From an uncultured SAR86 cluster bacterium (GTDB lineage: Bacteria; Pseudomonadota; Gammaproteobacteria; Magnimaribacterales; D2472): a stretch of DNA of 64,000 nt. This document shows, piece by piece, positions 53,682 through 62,296 of the stretch. The position numbers and the translations under genes were made by a program. The first letter of the stretch is position 1; the number at the start of each line of letters is the position of its first letter. Location of the stretch: contig CABYHU010000001.1 in the NCBI GenBank assembly GCA_902518715.1, forward strand, positions 124,001 to 188,000, written 5' to 3'. Under the pieces are notes generated by a model. The model did no database searches. It worked only from the letters and a program-made list of their open reading frames with translations, and was not told where the DNA came from.

Positions 53682-54119
53682 ATGGAAGAAGCTTTAGTTC
53701 AAAGCGCAATGGCTGAAATAGCTATGTGGAATACTTTTAATACTGGTAGAGCAGCAAATGCTACCGGATTTCTAGCTATTGTCTTAGCTGTATGGGTTGC
53801 AGCAAGATTTAGTAGTGTTTCATTAGAAAAGAATGTAAACCTTTTAGGAAAAGTATTTGTTACTGCATTTGCAGTTGGTGTTTTCCTTTCGGGTCTAGTT
53901 GTTTATGGCAACATCGGTGGATCATATGAAGCACAAGCTTCTGCATTAGCTGCATTAGATATGGCTAATGGTGATATAGATCTTGGTCCAGCATCACAAG
54001 CATTTTTATCACAAATGGCTGATGGTGGTAATCCAATAGGCAGAGTTGGCGGCATGTTAATGTTAGTAGCAGCTCTTGGTATTGCTGTCATTCCACTATG
54101 GGTTAAAACAAACGACTAA
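53682..54119 (+). CDS. Alanine-rich membrane protein, unknown function, likely well expressed
   Basis: A 145-residue protein with about three membrane segments (28-44, 56-76 and 120-138) and a hydrophilic Ala/Gly/Asp-rich loop between the last two (QASALAALDMANGDIDLGPASQ). I recognise no family. AAGGAGG, the best Shine-Dalgarno of the window, lies 8 bases upstream, and a clean intrinsic terminator follows 21 bases after the stop. It is thus a single-gene unit with signs of strong expression. Its Ala/Gly content stands out against the Asn/Lys/Ile-rich neighbours. Confidence 0.72.
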   Translation: MEEALVQSAMAEIAMWNTFNTGRAANATGFLAIVLAVWVAARFSSVSLEKNVNLLGKVFVTAFAVGVFLSGLVVYGNIGGSYEAQASALAALDMANGDIDLGPASQAFLSQMADGGNPIGRVGGMLMLVAALGIAVIPLWVKTND

Positions 54120-54140
54120 TTAGTTATAACAATCCATTAA

Positions 54141-54169
54141 ACGCCTATCTTTCGATAGGCGTTTTTTTT
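54141..54169 (+). terminator. Intrinsic terminator after the 145-residue membrane gene
   Basis: ACGCCTATC (54141-54149), loop TTTC (54150-54153), GATAGGCGT (54154-54162), then a run of T to 54169. Stem of nine perfect pairs, GC-rich for this genome. The T-run merges into the TATAAT proposed as the thiD -10 box. Confidence 0.93.
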
Positions 54170-54174
54170 ATAAT
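54169..54174 (+). promoter_or_regulatory. Candidate thiD -10 box giving a leaderless transcript
   Basis: TATAAT ends 6 bases before the GTG at 54181, so transcription would start at or next to the start codon. No Shine-Dalgarno precedes the GTG. The box uses the last T of the upstream terminator, and a -35 would fall inside the terminator hairpin. Confidence 0.5.
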
Positions 54175-54180
54175 CACAAA

Positions 54181-54957
54181 GTGTCATTTATACCAAAAGT
54201 CCTTATTATTGCTGGATCAGATTCGGGTGGTGGTGCTGGAATTCAAGCAGATATTAAGGCAACTACATTTTTTAAAGGATATGCAATGACTGTGGTTACA
54301 GCTATTACTGCACAAAACACAATCGGCGTTCAATCAATATATCCATTACCAAAGCAAATAGTCATAGATCAAATTAATTCTATAAATAGTGACCTCTCGC
54401 CTGATGTTATAAAAATAGGAATGCTAGCTGATGAAGAAATTATTGAATATATAAGTATGAACATCTCTAACCACAAAATTATTTTAGATCCAGTTATGGT
54501 AGCTACATCAGGAGATGTTCTTGTAAGTGATGAAGTAATAACGTCAATTAAAAATAATCTTGTAAGTAAATCTTTTTTAATAACTCCCAACATACATGAA
54601 GCTGAAATACTTAATGAAAAGAAAATTAATAATCTTGAGGATCAGATAGATGCAGGAAAGAAATTATTAAAACTTGGATGTAAAAATGTATTAGTTAAAG
54701 GCGGTCATGGAAATTCAGACAATATAAGTGATGTCTTGATTACTTCTAATGGTGATGAACATATATTTGAATCTAAAAAAATTAATAGTACAAATACTCA
54801 TGGAACAGGCTGTTCTTTAGCATCAGCAATTGCCACAAACATAGGTTTAGGTATTAATTTAAAAGATTCAATAAGAATTTCTATTGAATATGTTCAAAAT
54901 GGTATTAAAAAAGCCCCTAATTTTGGTTCGGGTAATGGACCTATTCGTCATTTTTAA
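54181..54957 (+). CDS. thiD: Hydroxymethylpyrimidine/phosphomethylpyrimidine kinase
   Basis: Phosphorylates HMP and HMP-P in thiamine synthesis. The 258-residue protein has the family blocks AGSDSGGGAGIQADIK at the N-terminus, DPVMVATSGD near residue 102, VLVKGGHG near 178 and the anion hole/catalytic THGTGCSLASAIA near 206. The start is GTG with no ribosome site; MSFIPKVLIIAGSDSG is a natural N-terminus. No other thi gene is nearby, so salvage of HMP or related pyrimidines is possible (inference). The last 17 bases overlap the convergent transporter gene. Confidence 0.95.
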   Translation: MSFIPKVLIIAGSDSGGGAGIQADIKATTFFKGYAMTVVTAITAQNTIGVQSIYPLPKQIVIDQINSINSDLSPDVIKIGMLADEEIIEYISMNISNHKIILDPVMVATSGDVLVSDEVITSIKNNLVSKSFLITPNIHEAEILNEKKINNLEDQIDAGKKLLKLGCKNVLVKGGHGNSDNISDVLITSNGDEHIFESKKINSTNTHGTGCSLASAIATNIGLGINLKDSIRISIEYVQNGIKKAPNFGSGNGPIRHF

Positions 54958-55675
54958 CTAACGGATTTATATTCCTAACGCCATAAATAAATATTGTATC
55001 TATCAACGCAATAAATATTTTAAAAATATATTTAGATAAAGCTATGTAAAAAGCCTCATATATACTCAAGTCTGTTGCTATCACCCAGGTAAAAGTATAA
55101 ATAAAGGTATCAAGTAATTGTGAAGTAATGGTTGAAAGATTATTCCTCAACCAAAGATATTTACCTTGTGTAATAGTTTTAAGATAATTGAAAAACCAAA
55201 CATCAAATTTTTGACTTATAAAGTAAGCAGTCAGAGAGCCTATTATAAAAGCTGGTGAATATGAGGCGATGACTGATAGAGCATTATGAACTTCTAATGC
55301 TGAACCAGTTAAATCAGAGGGTTTGAATAGTAAACTTAAAAGAAGTGTTAGTAGGACAGCAATGTTTGCAAAAAATCCAAGATTAACTGCCCTGTTGGCT
55401 TCAGTTTTACCATATTTTTCATTTAGAAGGTCTGTTGAAAAATAAATTCCTGAATAAAGAATTGCGCCCATACTTACAGTAAACGTAGCATCAAAAATAA
55501 CAAATTCAGAAACCTTACCACCTTGCAGATTGCCCAGAATAATGCCTAAAATTACAGCCGTATATAAACCATATTTTCCAAAAAATTTATAAAGAACTAC
55601 AACTAGTAACAAGTCATAAAAGACTACGACTAACCATAAGCTTTCTTGAGATAACCCCTGAAAGAGGAATTCCAT
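54941..55675 (-). CDS. VUT family queuosine-precursor transporter (YhhQ-like)
   Basis: A 244-residue membrane protein with about seven helices. The blocks STDLLNEKYGKTEANRAV and LRNNLSTITSQLLDTFIYTF are the signatures of the VUT/YhhQ family, whose E. coli member imports queuosine precursors. The N-terminus starts with a hydrophobic run of SLWLVVVFYDLLLVVVLYKF. It ends inside the convergent thiD (17-base overlap) and begins 4 bases after the etfA stop, so it may be the last gene of the etfBA transcript. Confidence 0.87.
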   Translation of the reverse strand: MEFLFQGLSQESLWLVVVFYDLLLVVVLYKFFGKYGLYTAVILGIILGNLQGGKVSEFVIFDATFTVSMGAILYSGIYFSTDLLNEKYGKTEANRAVNLGFFANIAVLLTLLLSLLFKPSDLTGSALEVHNALSVIASYSPAFIIGSLTAYFISQKFDVWFFNYLKTITQGKYLWLRNNLSTITSQLLDTFIYTFTWVIATDLSIYEAFYIALSKYIFKIFIALIDTIFIYGVRNINPLVKNDE

Positions 55676-55679
55676 CTAA

Positions 55680-56609
55680 TTATACAGAGTCAGTTAATTC
55701 AGGTACTGCTTCAAATAAATCACCGACAAGACCATAGTCTGCAACTTGAAAAATTGGTGCATCTTCATCTTTATTAATCGCAACTATTACCTTCGAGTCC
55801 TTCATTCCAGCTAAATGTTGAATAGCACCAGAAATACCAATAGCTATATATAAAGAAGGTGCAACTATTTTACCTGTTTGTCCAACTTGATAATCATTTG
55901 GAACATAGCCAGCATCAACAGCGGCCCTAGAGGCTCCAACTGCGGCGCCCAATTTATCAGCAAGTGCTTCGATGATTTTAAAATTTTCAGATGAGCCTAA
56001 TGCTCTTCCACCAGAAACAATTACATCAGCAGCTGTAAGTTCTGGTCTATCACTCTCGGCAATTTCGTCGCTAACAAACTTTGAATTATTTAAAGAATCA
56101 ACAACAGCACCAACATCAACATTTACTGATGAATCTACCATGGGTGATGCATCAAATGCTGTTGTTCTTACAGTTATTACCTTGACGGAATCAGTTGATT
56201 TAACAGTTGCAATGCAACTTCCTGCGTAAATTGGTCTTTTAAATGTGTCAGCATCTTCAACTGAAATAATATCTGATATCTGTTGAACGTCTAATTTAGC
56301 TGCTACTCTGGGAAGAAAATTCTTACCGAAAGTTGTTGCAGGTGCGAGTATGTAATTAAATCCGTCTGCAACAGAAACAACTAAGTTACCTAAATCTTCA
56401 GCTAAGAAGTTTTTATATATTGGATCGTCAACATGAATAACAGAACTAATACCAGAAATCTTCGCAGCTTGTTCTGCAACTGATGATGATTCTGATCCAG
56501 CAACTAATATTGATACATCTCCACCAATTTCTGATGCAGCTGTTACTGTGTTAAGGGTTGAACCTTTAATTTCACTATTATCGTGTTCTGCTACTACTAA
56601 TATACTCAT
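55680..56609 (-). CDS. etfA: Electron transfer flavoprotein alpha subunit
   Basis: FAD-binding subunit that takes electrons from acyl-CoA dehydrogenases. The 309-residue protein has the alpha-subunit signature in its C-terminal FAD domain: [56 protein letters not shown] and [16 protein letters not shown]. It overlaps etfB by 4 bases (ATGA). Partners in this window are the ACAD pair at 18.9-21.2 kb and ETF-quinone oxidoreductase at 57.4 kb. Confidence 0.97.
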   Translation of the reverse strand: MSILVVAEHDNSEIKGSTLNTVTAASEIGGDVSILVAGSESSSVAEQAAKISGISSVIHVDDPIYKNFLAEDLGNLVVSVADGFNYILAPATTFGKNFLPRVAAKLDVQQISDIISVEDADTFKRPIYAGSCIATVKSTDSVKVITVRTTAFDASPMVDSSVNVDVGAVVDSLNNSKFVSDEIAESDRPELTAADVIVSGGRALGSSENFKIIEALADKLGAAVGASRAAVDAGYVPNDYQVGQTGKIVAPSLYIAIGISGAIQHLAGMKDSKVIVAINKDEDAPIFQVADYGLVGDLFEAVPELTDSV

Positions 56610-57358
56610 GTTATTACCTTTGCTTCATTTTTTAATTTTTCAACTAATTCATCAACCGTATCAACCATTACACCGGCTTCACGTACTGGTGGCAATTCAA
56701 CTGAAAGAATTGACGTTCTATTGGATACATCTAGGCCAAGATCAGAAACATTTTGAATGGAAAGTTCTTTTTTCTTTGCTTGCATAATATTTGGCAATGA
56801 TGCATATCTTGGCTCATTAAGCCTTAAATCCGTTGTAACAACTGCTGGAAGACTTACATTTATTGTTTGTAAACCACCATCAATTTCTCTAGTAACTAAT
56901 GCATTGTCCTCTTCAACTTTAAGTTCGGATGCAAAAGTAGCTTGGGGCATATCAAGCAATGAAGCTAGCATTTGACCAGTTTGGTTATTATCTCCGTCAA
57001 TTGCTTGCTTGCCTAAAATTATAAGATTAGGATTTTCAGATTCAACTATTTTGGTTAAAACTTTTGCAATAGCTAGTGGCTCTAGTAAACCCTCGGATTG
57101 AGCTAAAATTGCTCTATCTGCACCAAGTGCAAGACATGCTCTTAGCTGTTCTTGAGATTCATCACCCCCAACAGTTACAACAACTACTTCCGAAGCTTGA
57201 CCAGATTCCTTTAATCTAACTGCTTCTTCGACAGCAATTTCACAAAAGGGGTTAACTGACATCTTTACATTATTGAGATCAACATTTGAATTATCAGATA
57301 ATGGCCTTACCTTTACGTTATAGTCGACTACTCTTTTTATAGGTACTAGTATTTTCAT
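56606..57358 (-). CDS. etfB: Electron transfer flavoprotein beta subunit
   Basis: AMP-binding partner of EtfA. The 250-residue protein opens with [19 protein letters not shown], and has [18 protein letters not shown], the AMP-contacting [17 protein letters not shown] and the recognition-loop region [12 protein letters not shown], all typical. No clear Shine-Dalgarno lies before the ATG. It diverges from the ETF-quinone oxidoreductase gene across 79 bases, so both halves of the electron pathway may share regulation. Confidence 0.97.
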   Translation of the reverse strand: MKILVPIKRVVDYNVKVRPLSDNSNVDLNNVKMSVNPFCEIAVEEAVRLKESGQASEVVVVTVGGDESQEQLRACLALGADRAILAQSEGLLEPLAIAKVLTKIVESENPNLIILGKQAIDGDNNQTGQMLASLLDMPQATFASELKVEEDNALVTREIDGGLQTINVSLPAVVTTDLRLNEPRYASLPNIMQAKKKELSIQNVSDLGLDVSNRTSILSVELPPVREAGVMVDTVDELVEKLKNEAKVIT

Positions 57359-57364
57359 AATATG

Positions 57365-57393
57365 TTAAGTTTAAAGGGTTTTGCGGCTATAAT
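57365..57393 (+). promoter_or_regulatory. Candidate promoter of the ETF-quinone oxidoreductase gene
   Basis: TTAAGT at 57365-57370 and TATAAT at 57388-57393 are separated by 17 bases, with the gene's ATG at 57438 and an AGGAAG ribosome site close before it. The -10 is perfect and the -35 weak. Confidence 0.45.
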
Positions 57394-57437
57394 TGTAATG
57401 CTTTTTACACAATTTCTAAAGAGCTTAGGAAGTATTT

Positions 57438-59081
57438 ATGGAACGTGATGTAATGGAATATGATGTCCTTGTTGTGGGTGCTGGACCTGCAGGACTATCT
57501 ACAGCTATAAAATTTGCTCAATTAAATAAAAAAAATAATACAAATCATTCGATATGCGTTATTGAAAAGGGATCTGAGGTTGGCGCTCATATTTTATCTG
57601 GGAATGTATTTGAGCCTACAGCTCTCAATGAGCTTATACCAGATTGGAAGGATAAGGAGGCACCACTTGATACACCCGTAAAGAAAGATGTTGTTAAGTA
57701 CCTTGTAAATGAAAATATATCCATACCCGTTCCTCTGCCAGGATTTTTTATGCCAAATTTCAACAATCATGGTAATTACATTATGAGTCTTGCTAATTTT
57801 TGTAGATGGCTCGCAAAAGAAGCAGAGTCACTTGGAGTTGAAATATTTGCTGGCTTTACTGCTTCTGAAATAATTATTGAAAATGATCAGCTGAAGGGAA
57901 TTGTTACTGGTGAAATGGGTGTTAGTAAGGATGGTGAAAAAAAATCATCATACCAGCCTAGTATGGAGCTAAGAGCAAAATACACTGTCCTTTCTGAAGG
58001 TTGTAGAGGTCATCTTGGTAAGCAGATAATTAAAAAATTTAATTTAGATCAAGGTAAAGATCCACAACATTATGGGATAGGTTTTAAAGAAATATGGGAT
58101 ATCAAACCTGAATTACATAAAGAAGGGACCGTAATGCATACAGCAGGTTGGCCAGCTAAAGGTACAGCATCTGGATCTTATTGTTACCATGGTAAAAATA
58201 ATCAACTCTATATGGGTTACGTAGTTCCATTAGATTATAAGAATCCTTATCTAAGTCCTTATGATGAATTTCAACAATGGAAGCATAATTCTGGTATATC
58301 TAAGCTTCTAAAAGATGGAACCAGAGTGGCTTATGGTGCAAGAGCGCTCATAAAAGGTGGTTTCCAGTCACGGCCAAAAATGTCATTTAATGGTGGACTT
58401 ATTATTGGTGATAATGCGGGGACACTCAATTTCCCTAAAATTAAAGGTACTCATACAGCAATGAAATCCGGGATGATTGCTGCTGAAGTAATACATGATG
58501 CAATAGAAAACAATAATATTGGTTCAGATCTTGTTCTTTATGAAGATAGAATTCAAAAGTCCTGGCTTCAGAAAGAACTATACAAAGCAAGGAACTTTGG
58601 TCCGTTATTACATAAATTTGGTAATTTATTTGGCCCTATCTTAGCGGCTATAGATCAATTTATTTTTAGAGGCAATCTACCATTTACTTTAAATCACCCT
58701 ACTCCAGATTATGCTTGCTTAGAAGACGCATCTAAGATGCCTAAAATTAATTATCCCAAACCAGATGGGGTTATATCTTTTGATAAACTTAGTTCTGTCT
58801 ATCTATCGAATACTACACATGAGGAAGATCAGCCATGTCATTTAAAATTAAGAGATGAAAATATCCCAATAAGTGTAAATTTACCCAAATATGCTGAGCC
58901 GGCTCAGAGATATTGTCCTGCAGGAGTTTACGAGGTTGTTAATGAGAATAACCAAAATAAATTTGTTATTAATGCTCAAAATTGTGTTCATTGTAAAACA
59001 TGCGATATTAAGGACCCATCGCAGAATATTACTTGGGTAACACCTGAAGGTATGGGTGGTCCAAATTATCTTAATATGTAA
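57438..59081 (+). CDS. Electron transfer flavoprotein-ubiquinone oxidoreductase
   Basis: Membrane-bound enzyme passing electrons from reduced ETF to ubiquinone. The 547-residue protein has an N-terminal FAD site VVGAGPAGLSTAI, the GAHILSGNVFEP block, the MSFNGGLIIGDNAGTLNFP FAD loop, a quinone-binding middle region and a C-terminal 4Fe-4S domain with cysteines in RYCPAGVYEV and CVHCKTCDIKDP. All four ligands are present. The end VTPEGMGGPNYLNM is characteristic. AGGAAG precedes the ATG. The stop overlaps the next start (TAATG). Confidence 0.97.
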   Translation: MERDVMEYDVLVVGAGPAGLSTAIKFAQLNKKNNTNHSICVIEKGSEVGAHILSGNVFEPTALNELIPDWKDKEAPLDTPVKKDVVKYLVNENISIPVPLPGFFMPNFNNHGNYIMSLANFCRWLAKEAESLGVEIFAGFTASEIIIENDQLKGIVTGEMGVSKDGEKKSSYQPSMELRAKYTVLSEGCRGHLGKQIIKKFNLDQGKDPQHYGIGFKEIWDIKPELHKEGTVMHTAGWPAKGTASGSYCYHGKNNQLYMGYVVPLDYKNPYLSPYDEFQQWKHNSGISKLLKDGTRVAYGARALIKGGFQSRPKMSFNGGLIIGDNAGTLNFPKIKGTHTAMKSGMIAAEVIHDAIENNNIGSDLVLYEDRIQKSWLQKELYKARNFGPLLHKFGNLFGPILAAIDQFIFRGNLPFTLNHPTPDYACLEDASKMPKINYPKPDGVISFDKLSSVYLSNTTHEEDQPCHLKLRDENIPISVNLPKYAEPAQRYCPAGVYEVVNENNQNKFVINAQNCVHCKTCDIKDPSQNITWVTPEGMGGPNYLNM

Positions 59082-60862
59082 TGTTTAAACTTAGATACAT
59101 TCTTTATACAGGATTGCTATCACTAGGTTTAATTGTTGCTTTTAATTTATCTCTGATACCAAATTTCTTTTCTAAAAATAATGATGAGCAAAAATTTTTA
59201 GAACTTCTAGATAAAGAATTTGCTAAATCAATAGAAGATAACCCTATCTATGCATCCTATATGGGAGATTTACGCTTTAACACACTATGGCCTGATTACT
59301 CAATTGAGAAAATAAATAAAGATCATGAACATACATTAAAAGTTATACAAGAGCTTGAGATGATGAGTGTTGATGATTTTTCAGATGAAAATAAATTAAA
59401 CTATCGATTATTTTTAGATGGTTACAAAAACTCTGCAGATAAACATCAATATCAAATACATTTATTACCATTCAGTCATAGAGGCGGTATTCAACTGCAA
59501 CACGAAACAGCAGAAACATTACCTCTTCGTAATTTTCAACAATATATGGATTGGATTACTCGTCTTGAAAAACTTGATGATGTAATAGATCAATATATTG
59601 CACTAGCAAACCGGGGTATTGAAAATCAAGTCATGCCGCCTAAAGTTTTAATGAGTAGAGTCTTAAATCAAATAAAATTACAAAATGTTGATTCTTATAT
59701 AAATAGTCCCTTCTATGATGCATTTGAGGTTTTACCAGATGAAATATCAAATCAAGAACAAGAACAAATAAGAGAACAAGCGCAAATTACTATAACCAAT
59801 GTCGTAATACCCTCTTATGTAAAGTTATTAAATTTCTTTGAAAATTCTTATTATCCCAATTGTAGAGACACAATAGGGATTAGTGATATTAAAAATGGTT
59901 CACAATACTATGAACTCATCGCTAGGCAATTTACAACTACCGATCTCACCCCAGATGAAATACATAATATTGGACTAAGTGAAGTAAAAAGGATAAAGAA
60001 TGAGATGTTTAAGATTATGGATCAAGTTCAATGGAATGGAAGTTTTGATGAATTCTTAAACTTTTTAAGGACAGATAGCCAGTTTTACTTTGAAACAGGT
60101 GAAGAGCTATTTACTGAATATCTTGCTACTTCTAAAAGAATAGATCCTTTGTTGGTTAAATTATTTAAAGACTTGCCTTCTATGCCATATGGATTAAAAC
60201 CTATACCAATGGAGAGTGCTCCTGATACTACAACAGCCTACTATCAAAGACCTGCTGCTGATGGTTCAAGAGCTGGATATTACTATGTAAACCTATATAT
60301 GCCTGAGGTTAGACCTAAATATGAAATAGAAGCGCTATCACTCCATGAGGCAATGCCAGGTCATCATTTACAAATTGCTTATACGATGGAATTAGATTTA
60401 CCGAACTTTAGAAAATATGGGGGCTATACTGCATTCGTTGAAGGATGGGGTTTATATGCTGAAAGTTTAGGTGAAGATTTAGGGATGTATAAAGATCCAT
60501 ATTCAAAATTTGGTCAGCTAACATATGAAATGTGGCGAGCAGTAAGACTTGTTGTTGATACAGGTATGCATTACAAAGGATGGTCAAGACAACAAGCAAT
60601 AGAATATTTCTTAGACAATGCAGCAAAAACAAAACAGGATGTCATAAATGAAATTGATAGGTATATTAATTGGCCTGGTCAAGCATTGGCATACAAAATT
60701 GGTGAACTTAAAATAAAGGAACTTAGAGCTATTTCTGAGAATAAGTTAGGTAATGAGTTTGATATTAAAGAATTCCATCATGAGGTTTTGAAACATGGAG
60801 GCATACCTCTTTATGTTCTTGAGGAAAATATAAATTCTTGGATCAATCAGCAAATAAATTAG
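59081..60862 (+). CDS. DUF885 family putative metallopeptidase, membrane-anchored
   Basis: A 593-residue protein with one N-terminal hydrophobic segment (about 8-26), probably a signal anchor. The DUF885 zinc site is SLHEAMPGHHLQIAYTM (H422, E423, H428), followed by FVEGWGLYAESLGEDLG with the third-ligand Glu. NPIYASYMGDLRFN at the N-terminus and YYVNLYMPEVRPKYEIEALS fit the family. Members behave as gluzincin-type peptidases, but few substrates are known. It overlaps the ETF-QO gene by one base and the CtlX-like gene by 25, so it belongs to that transcript despite an unrelated role. Confidence 0.9.
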   Translation: MFKLRYILYTGLLSLGLIVAFNLSLIPNFFSKNNDEQKFLELLDKEFAKSIEDNPIYASYMGDLRFNTLWPDYSIEKINKDHEHTLKVIQELEMMSVDDFSDENKLNYRLFLDGYKNSADKHQYQIHLLPFSHRGGIQLQHETAETLPLRNFQQYMDWITRLEKLDDVIDQYIALANRGIENQVMPPKVLMSRVLNQIKLQNVDSYINSPFYDAFEVLPDEISNQEQEQIREQAQITITNVVIPSYVKLLNFFENSYYPNCRDTIGISDIKNGSQYYELIARQFTTTDLTPDEIHNIGLSEVKRIKNEMFKIMDQVQWNGSFDEFLNFLRTDSQFYFETGEELFTEYLATSKRIDPLLVKLFKDLPSMPYGLKPIPMESAPDTTTAYYQRPAADGSRAGYYYVNLYMPEVRPKYEIEALSLHEAMPGHHLQIAYTMELDLPNFRKYGGYTAFVEGWGLYAESLGEDLGMYKDPYSKFGQLTYEMWRAVRLVVDTGMHYKGWSRQQAIEYFLDNAAKTKQDVINEIDRYINWPGQALAYKIGELKIKELRAISENKLGNEFDIKEFHHEVLKHGGIPLYVLEENINSWINQQIN

Positions 60863-61707
60863 CTCTAGTTGAGCCATCAAATTTTAATTTTAATACAGAG
60901 ACGTTTGATACAAATGTTTTTCAAAATGATGTTCAATTTAATAAGTTAAAGATTTTTGAAGAGTTTGATAACTTAATAAGCACATTAGAAAAAAATAGAA
61001 TCTCATTTAATATTCTAAAGAGTCCAAAAAATTCACCTGATAGCATATATCCTAATAATTGGGTTGTAACTTTTGATGATGGAACTTATGACTTATTTAG
61101 TATGCAATCTCCTTATAGACGTCTAGAAAGATCAAACTCAAACATAAATTTTTTAAATACAAACTATTCACTTAAAAATGATTTAACTGAATATGAAGCA
61201 GAAAATGTTTTTTTAGAGGGAACGGGTTCTTTGGTTTTAGATAGAGTTAACAAAACCGCATATATGGCTGAATCAAAAAGATCAAACGTAAATTTAGCTT
61301 TAAAATGGTCTCAACTTAGAGGATATGATCTTGTTCATTTTAAAAGCTATATAGATAAAATACCCACTTACCATACAAATGTTCTGATGTTTATTACAAA
61401 TAAATTTGCTGGCATATGTTTTGATTCAATTTACGACTCTAAAAACTTACTATCTAATATTGAAAAAACTCATAAGATTCTCAATTTATCTATAGAGCAG
61501 GTCAAAAATTTTTCAGGGAATGCCATAGTAGTAAGAAATATTAATAACGAAGCTAAATTTTTAATATCTTCATCTGGTCTTAAAGCTTTCGATTTATTAC
61601 AAAAAAGATTTATTGAAAAATATTACGATATCGTAGACATAAATATTCCCACAATTGAAAAAATTGGTGGTGGTTCAGTTCGCTGCATGTTATTGGAGTT
61701 ATTCTAG
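60838..61707 (+). CDS. Arginine deiminase-related hydrolase (CtlX-like)
   Basis: A 289-residue member of the guanidine-modifying superfamily. The blocks SIYPNNWVVTFDDGTYDLF, FLEGTGSLVLDR, the His in YHTNVLMFI and the catalytic Cys283 in GGGSVRCMLLEL match COG4874-type citrulline/arginine-related hydrolases such as CtlX. Start is TTG inside the DUF885 gene (25-base overlap). It could act on citrulline, ornithine-like or methylated arginine compounds; the exact substrate is uncertain. Its stop shares bases with the convergent lysE stop (CTAG). Confidence 0.8.
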   Translation: MDQSANKLALVEPSNFNFNTETFDTNVFQNDVQFNKLKIFEEFDNLISTLEKNRISFNILKSPKNSPDSIYPNNWVVTFDDGTYDLFSMQSPYRRLERSNSNINFLNTNYSLKNDLTEYEAENVFLEGTGSLVLDRVNKTAYMAESKRSNVNLALKWSQLRGYDLVHFKSYIDKIPTYHTNVLMFITNKFAGICFDSIYDSKNLLSNIEKTHKILNLSIEQVKNFSGNAIVVRNINNEAKFLISSSGLKAFDLLQKRFIEKYYDIVDINIPTIEKIGGGSVRCMLLELF

Positions 61708-62294
61708 AAAAATATATTTATCAGAATTAAACATCCAAGACCAATAAGGATAGATCCTGCAATCTTATTGATAATTTCTTGAACTGGCTCCCATCTCTTT
61801 TGAATATTCTCATGTGTAAGAACTATGGTTAAGAATGAAAACCATAAAGAAGTAGCTACTGCAAAGTAGATAGGAACAAAAATTTTTCCAATAGATGAAA
61901 TATCATCATTAAGAATGATTGAAAATAATGAAATAAAGAAAATAAAAGCTTTTATATTAAAAATGTTTGTAATAAATCCATTTATGAAGCTGCTAGACAT
62001 TAATTGGGATTTTTCAGATGTCTGCGATTCACTTTTAAATGATGAGATACCTATAAATATCAAGTAAAAAGACCCAAACATAGATATTAGATCACCAGCA
62101 ATATTATTTGAAACTAATAGAGTTGATATGCCAAATATTGCCAAGTAACAATGAATTAATATTCCAACTCCAATCCCAAAAGCACAGAATAATCCCCCCC
62201 TTCTTTTATTAAGTGAAACCTCTCTAATAATTATTGCTGTATCTGGTCCTGGACTCATAACAGCAAATAAATGAGCTAAAGCTGCATAAATCAT
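61704..62294 (-). CDS. LysE/RhtB family amino-acid exporter
   Basis: A 196-residue membrane protein with about six helices. FAVMSPGPDTAIIIRE at the N-terminus is the family signature, and FINGFITNIFNIKAFIFF is the conserved second half. Members export amino acids such as lysine, threonine or homoserine; specificity is not readable. It starts 2 bases after murB on the same strand and is probably the last gene of kdsB-murB-lysE. No exporter regulator gene lies nearby. Confidence 0.9.
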   Translation of the reverse strand: MIYAALAHLFAVMSPGPDTAIIIREVSLNKRRGGLFCAFGIGVGILIHCYLAIFGISTLLVSNNIAGDLISMFGSFYLIFIGISSFKSESQTSEKSQLMSSSFINGFITNIFNIKAFIFFISLFSIILNDDISSIGKIFVPIYFAVATSLWFSFLTIVLTHENIQKRWEPVQEIINKIAGSILIGLGCLILINIFF

Positions 62295-62296
62295 TT

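Noticed and set aside
55972-56975. Plus-strand frames opposite etfA and etfB
   Set aside because: They are mirror frames of highly conserved flavoprotein genes without start signals or protein-like hydrophobic pattern.
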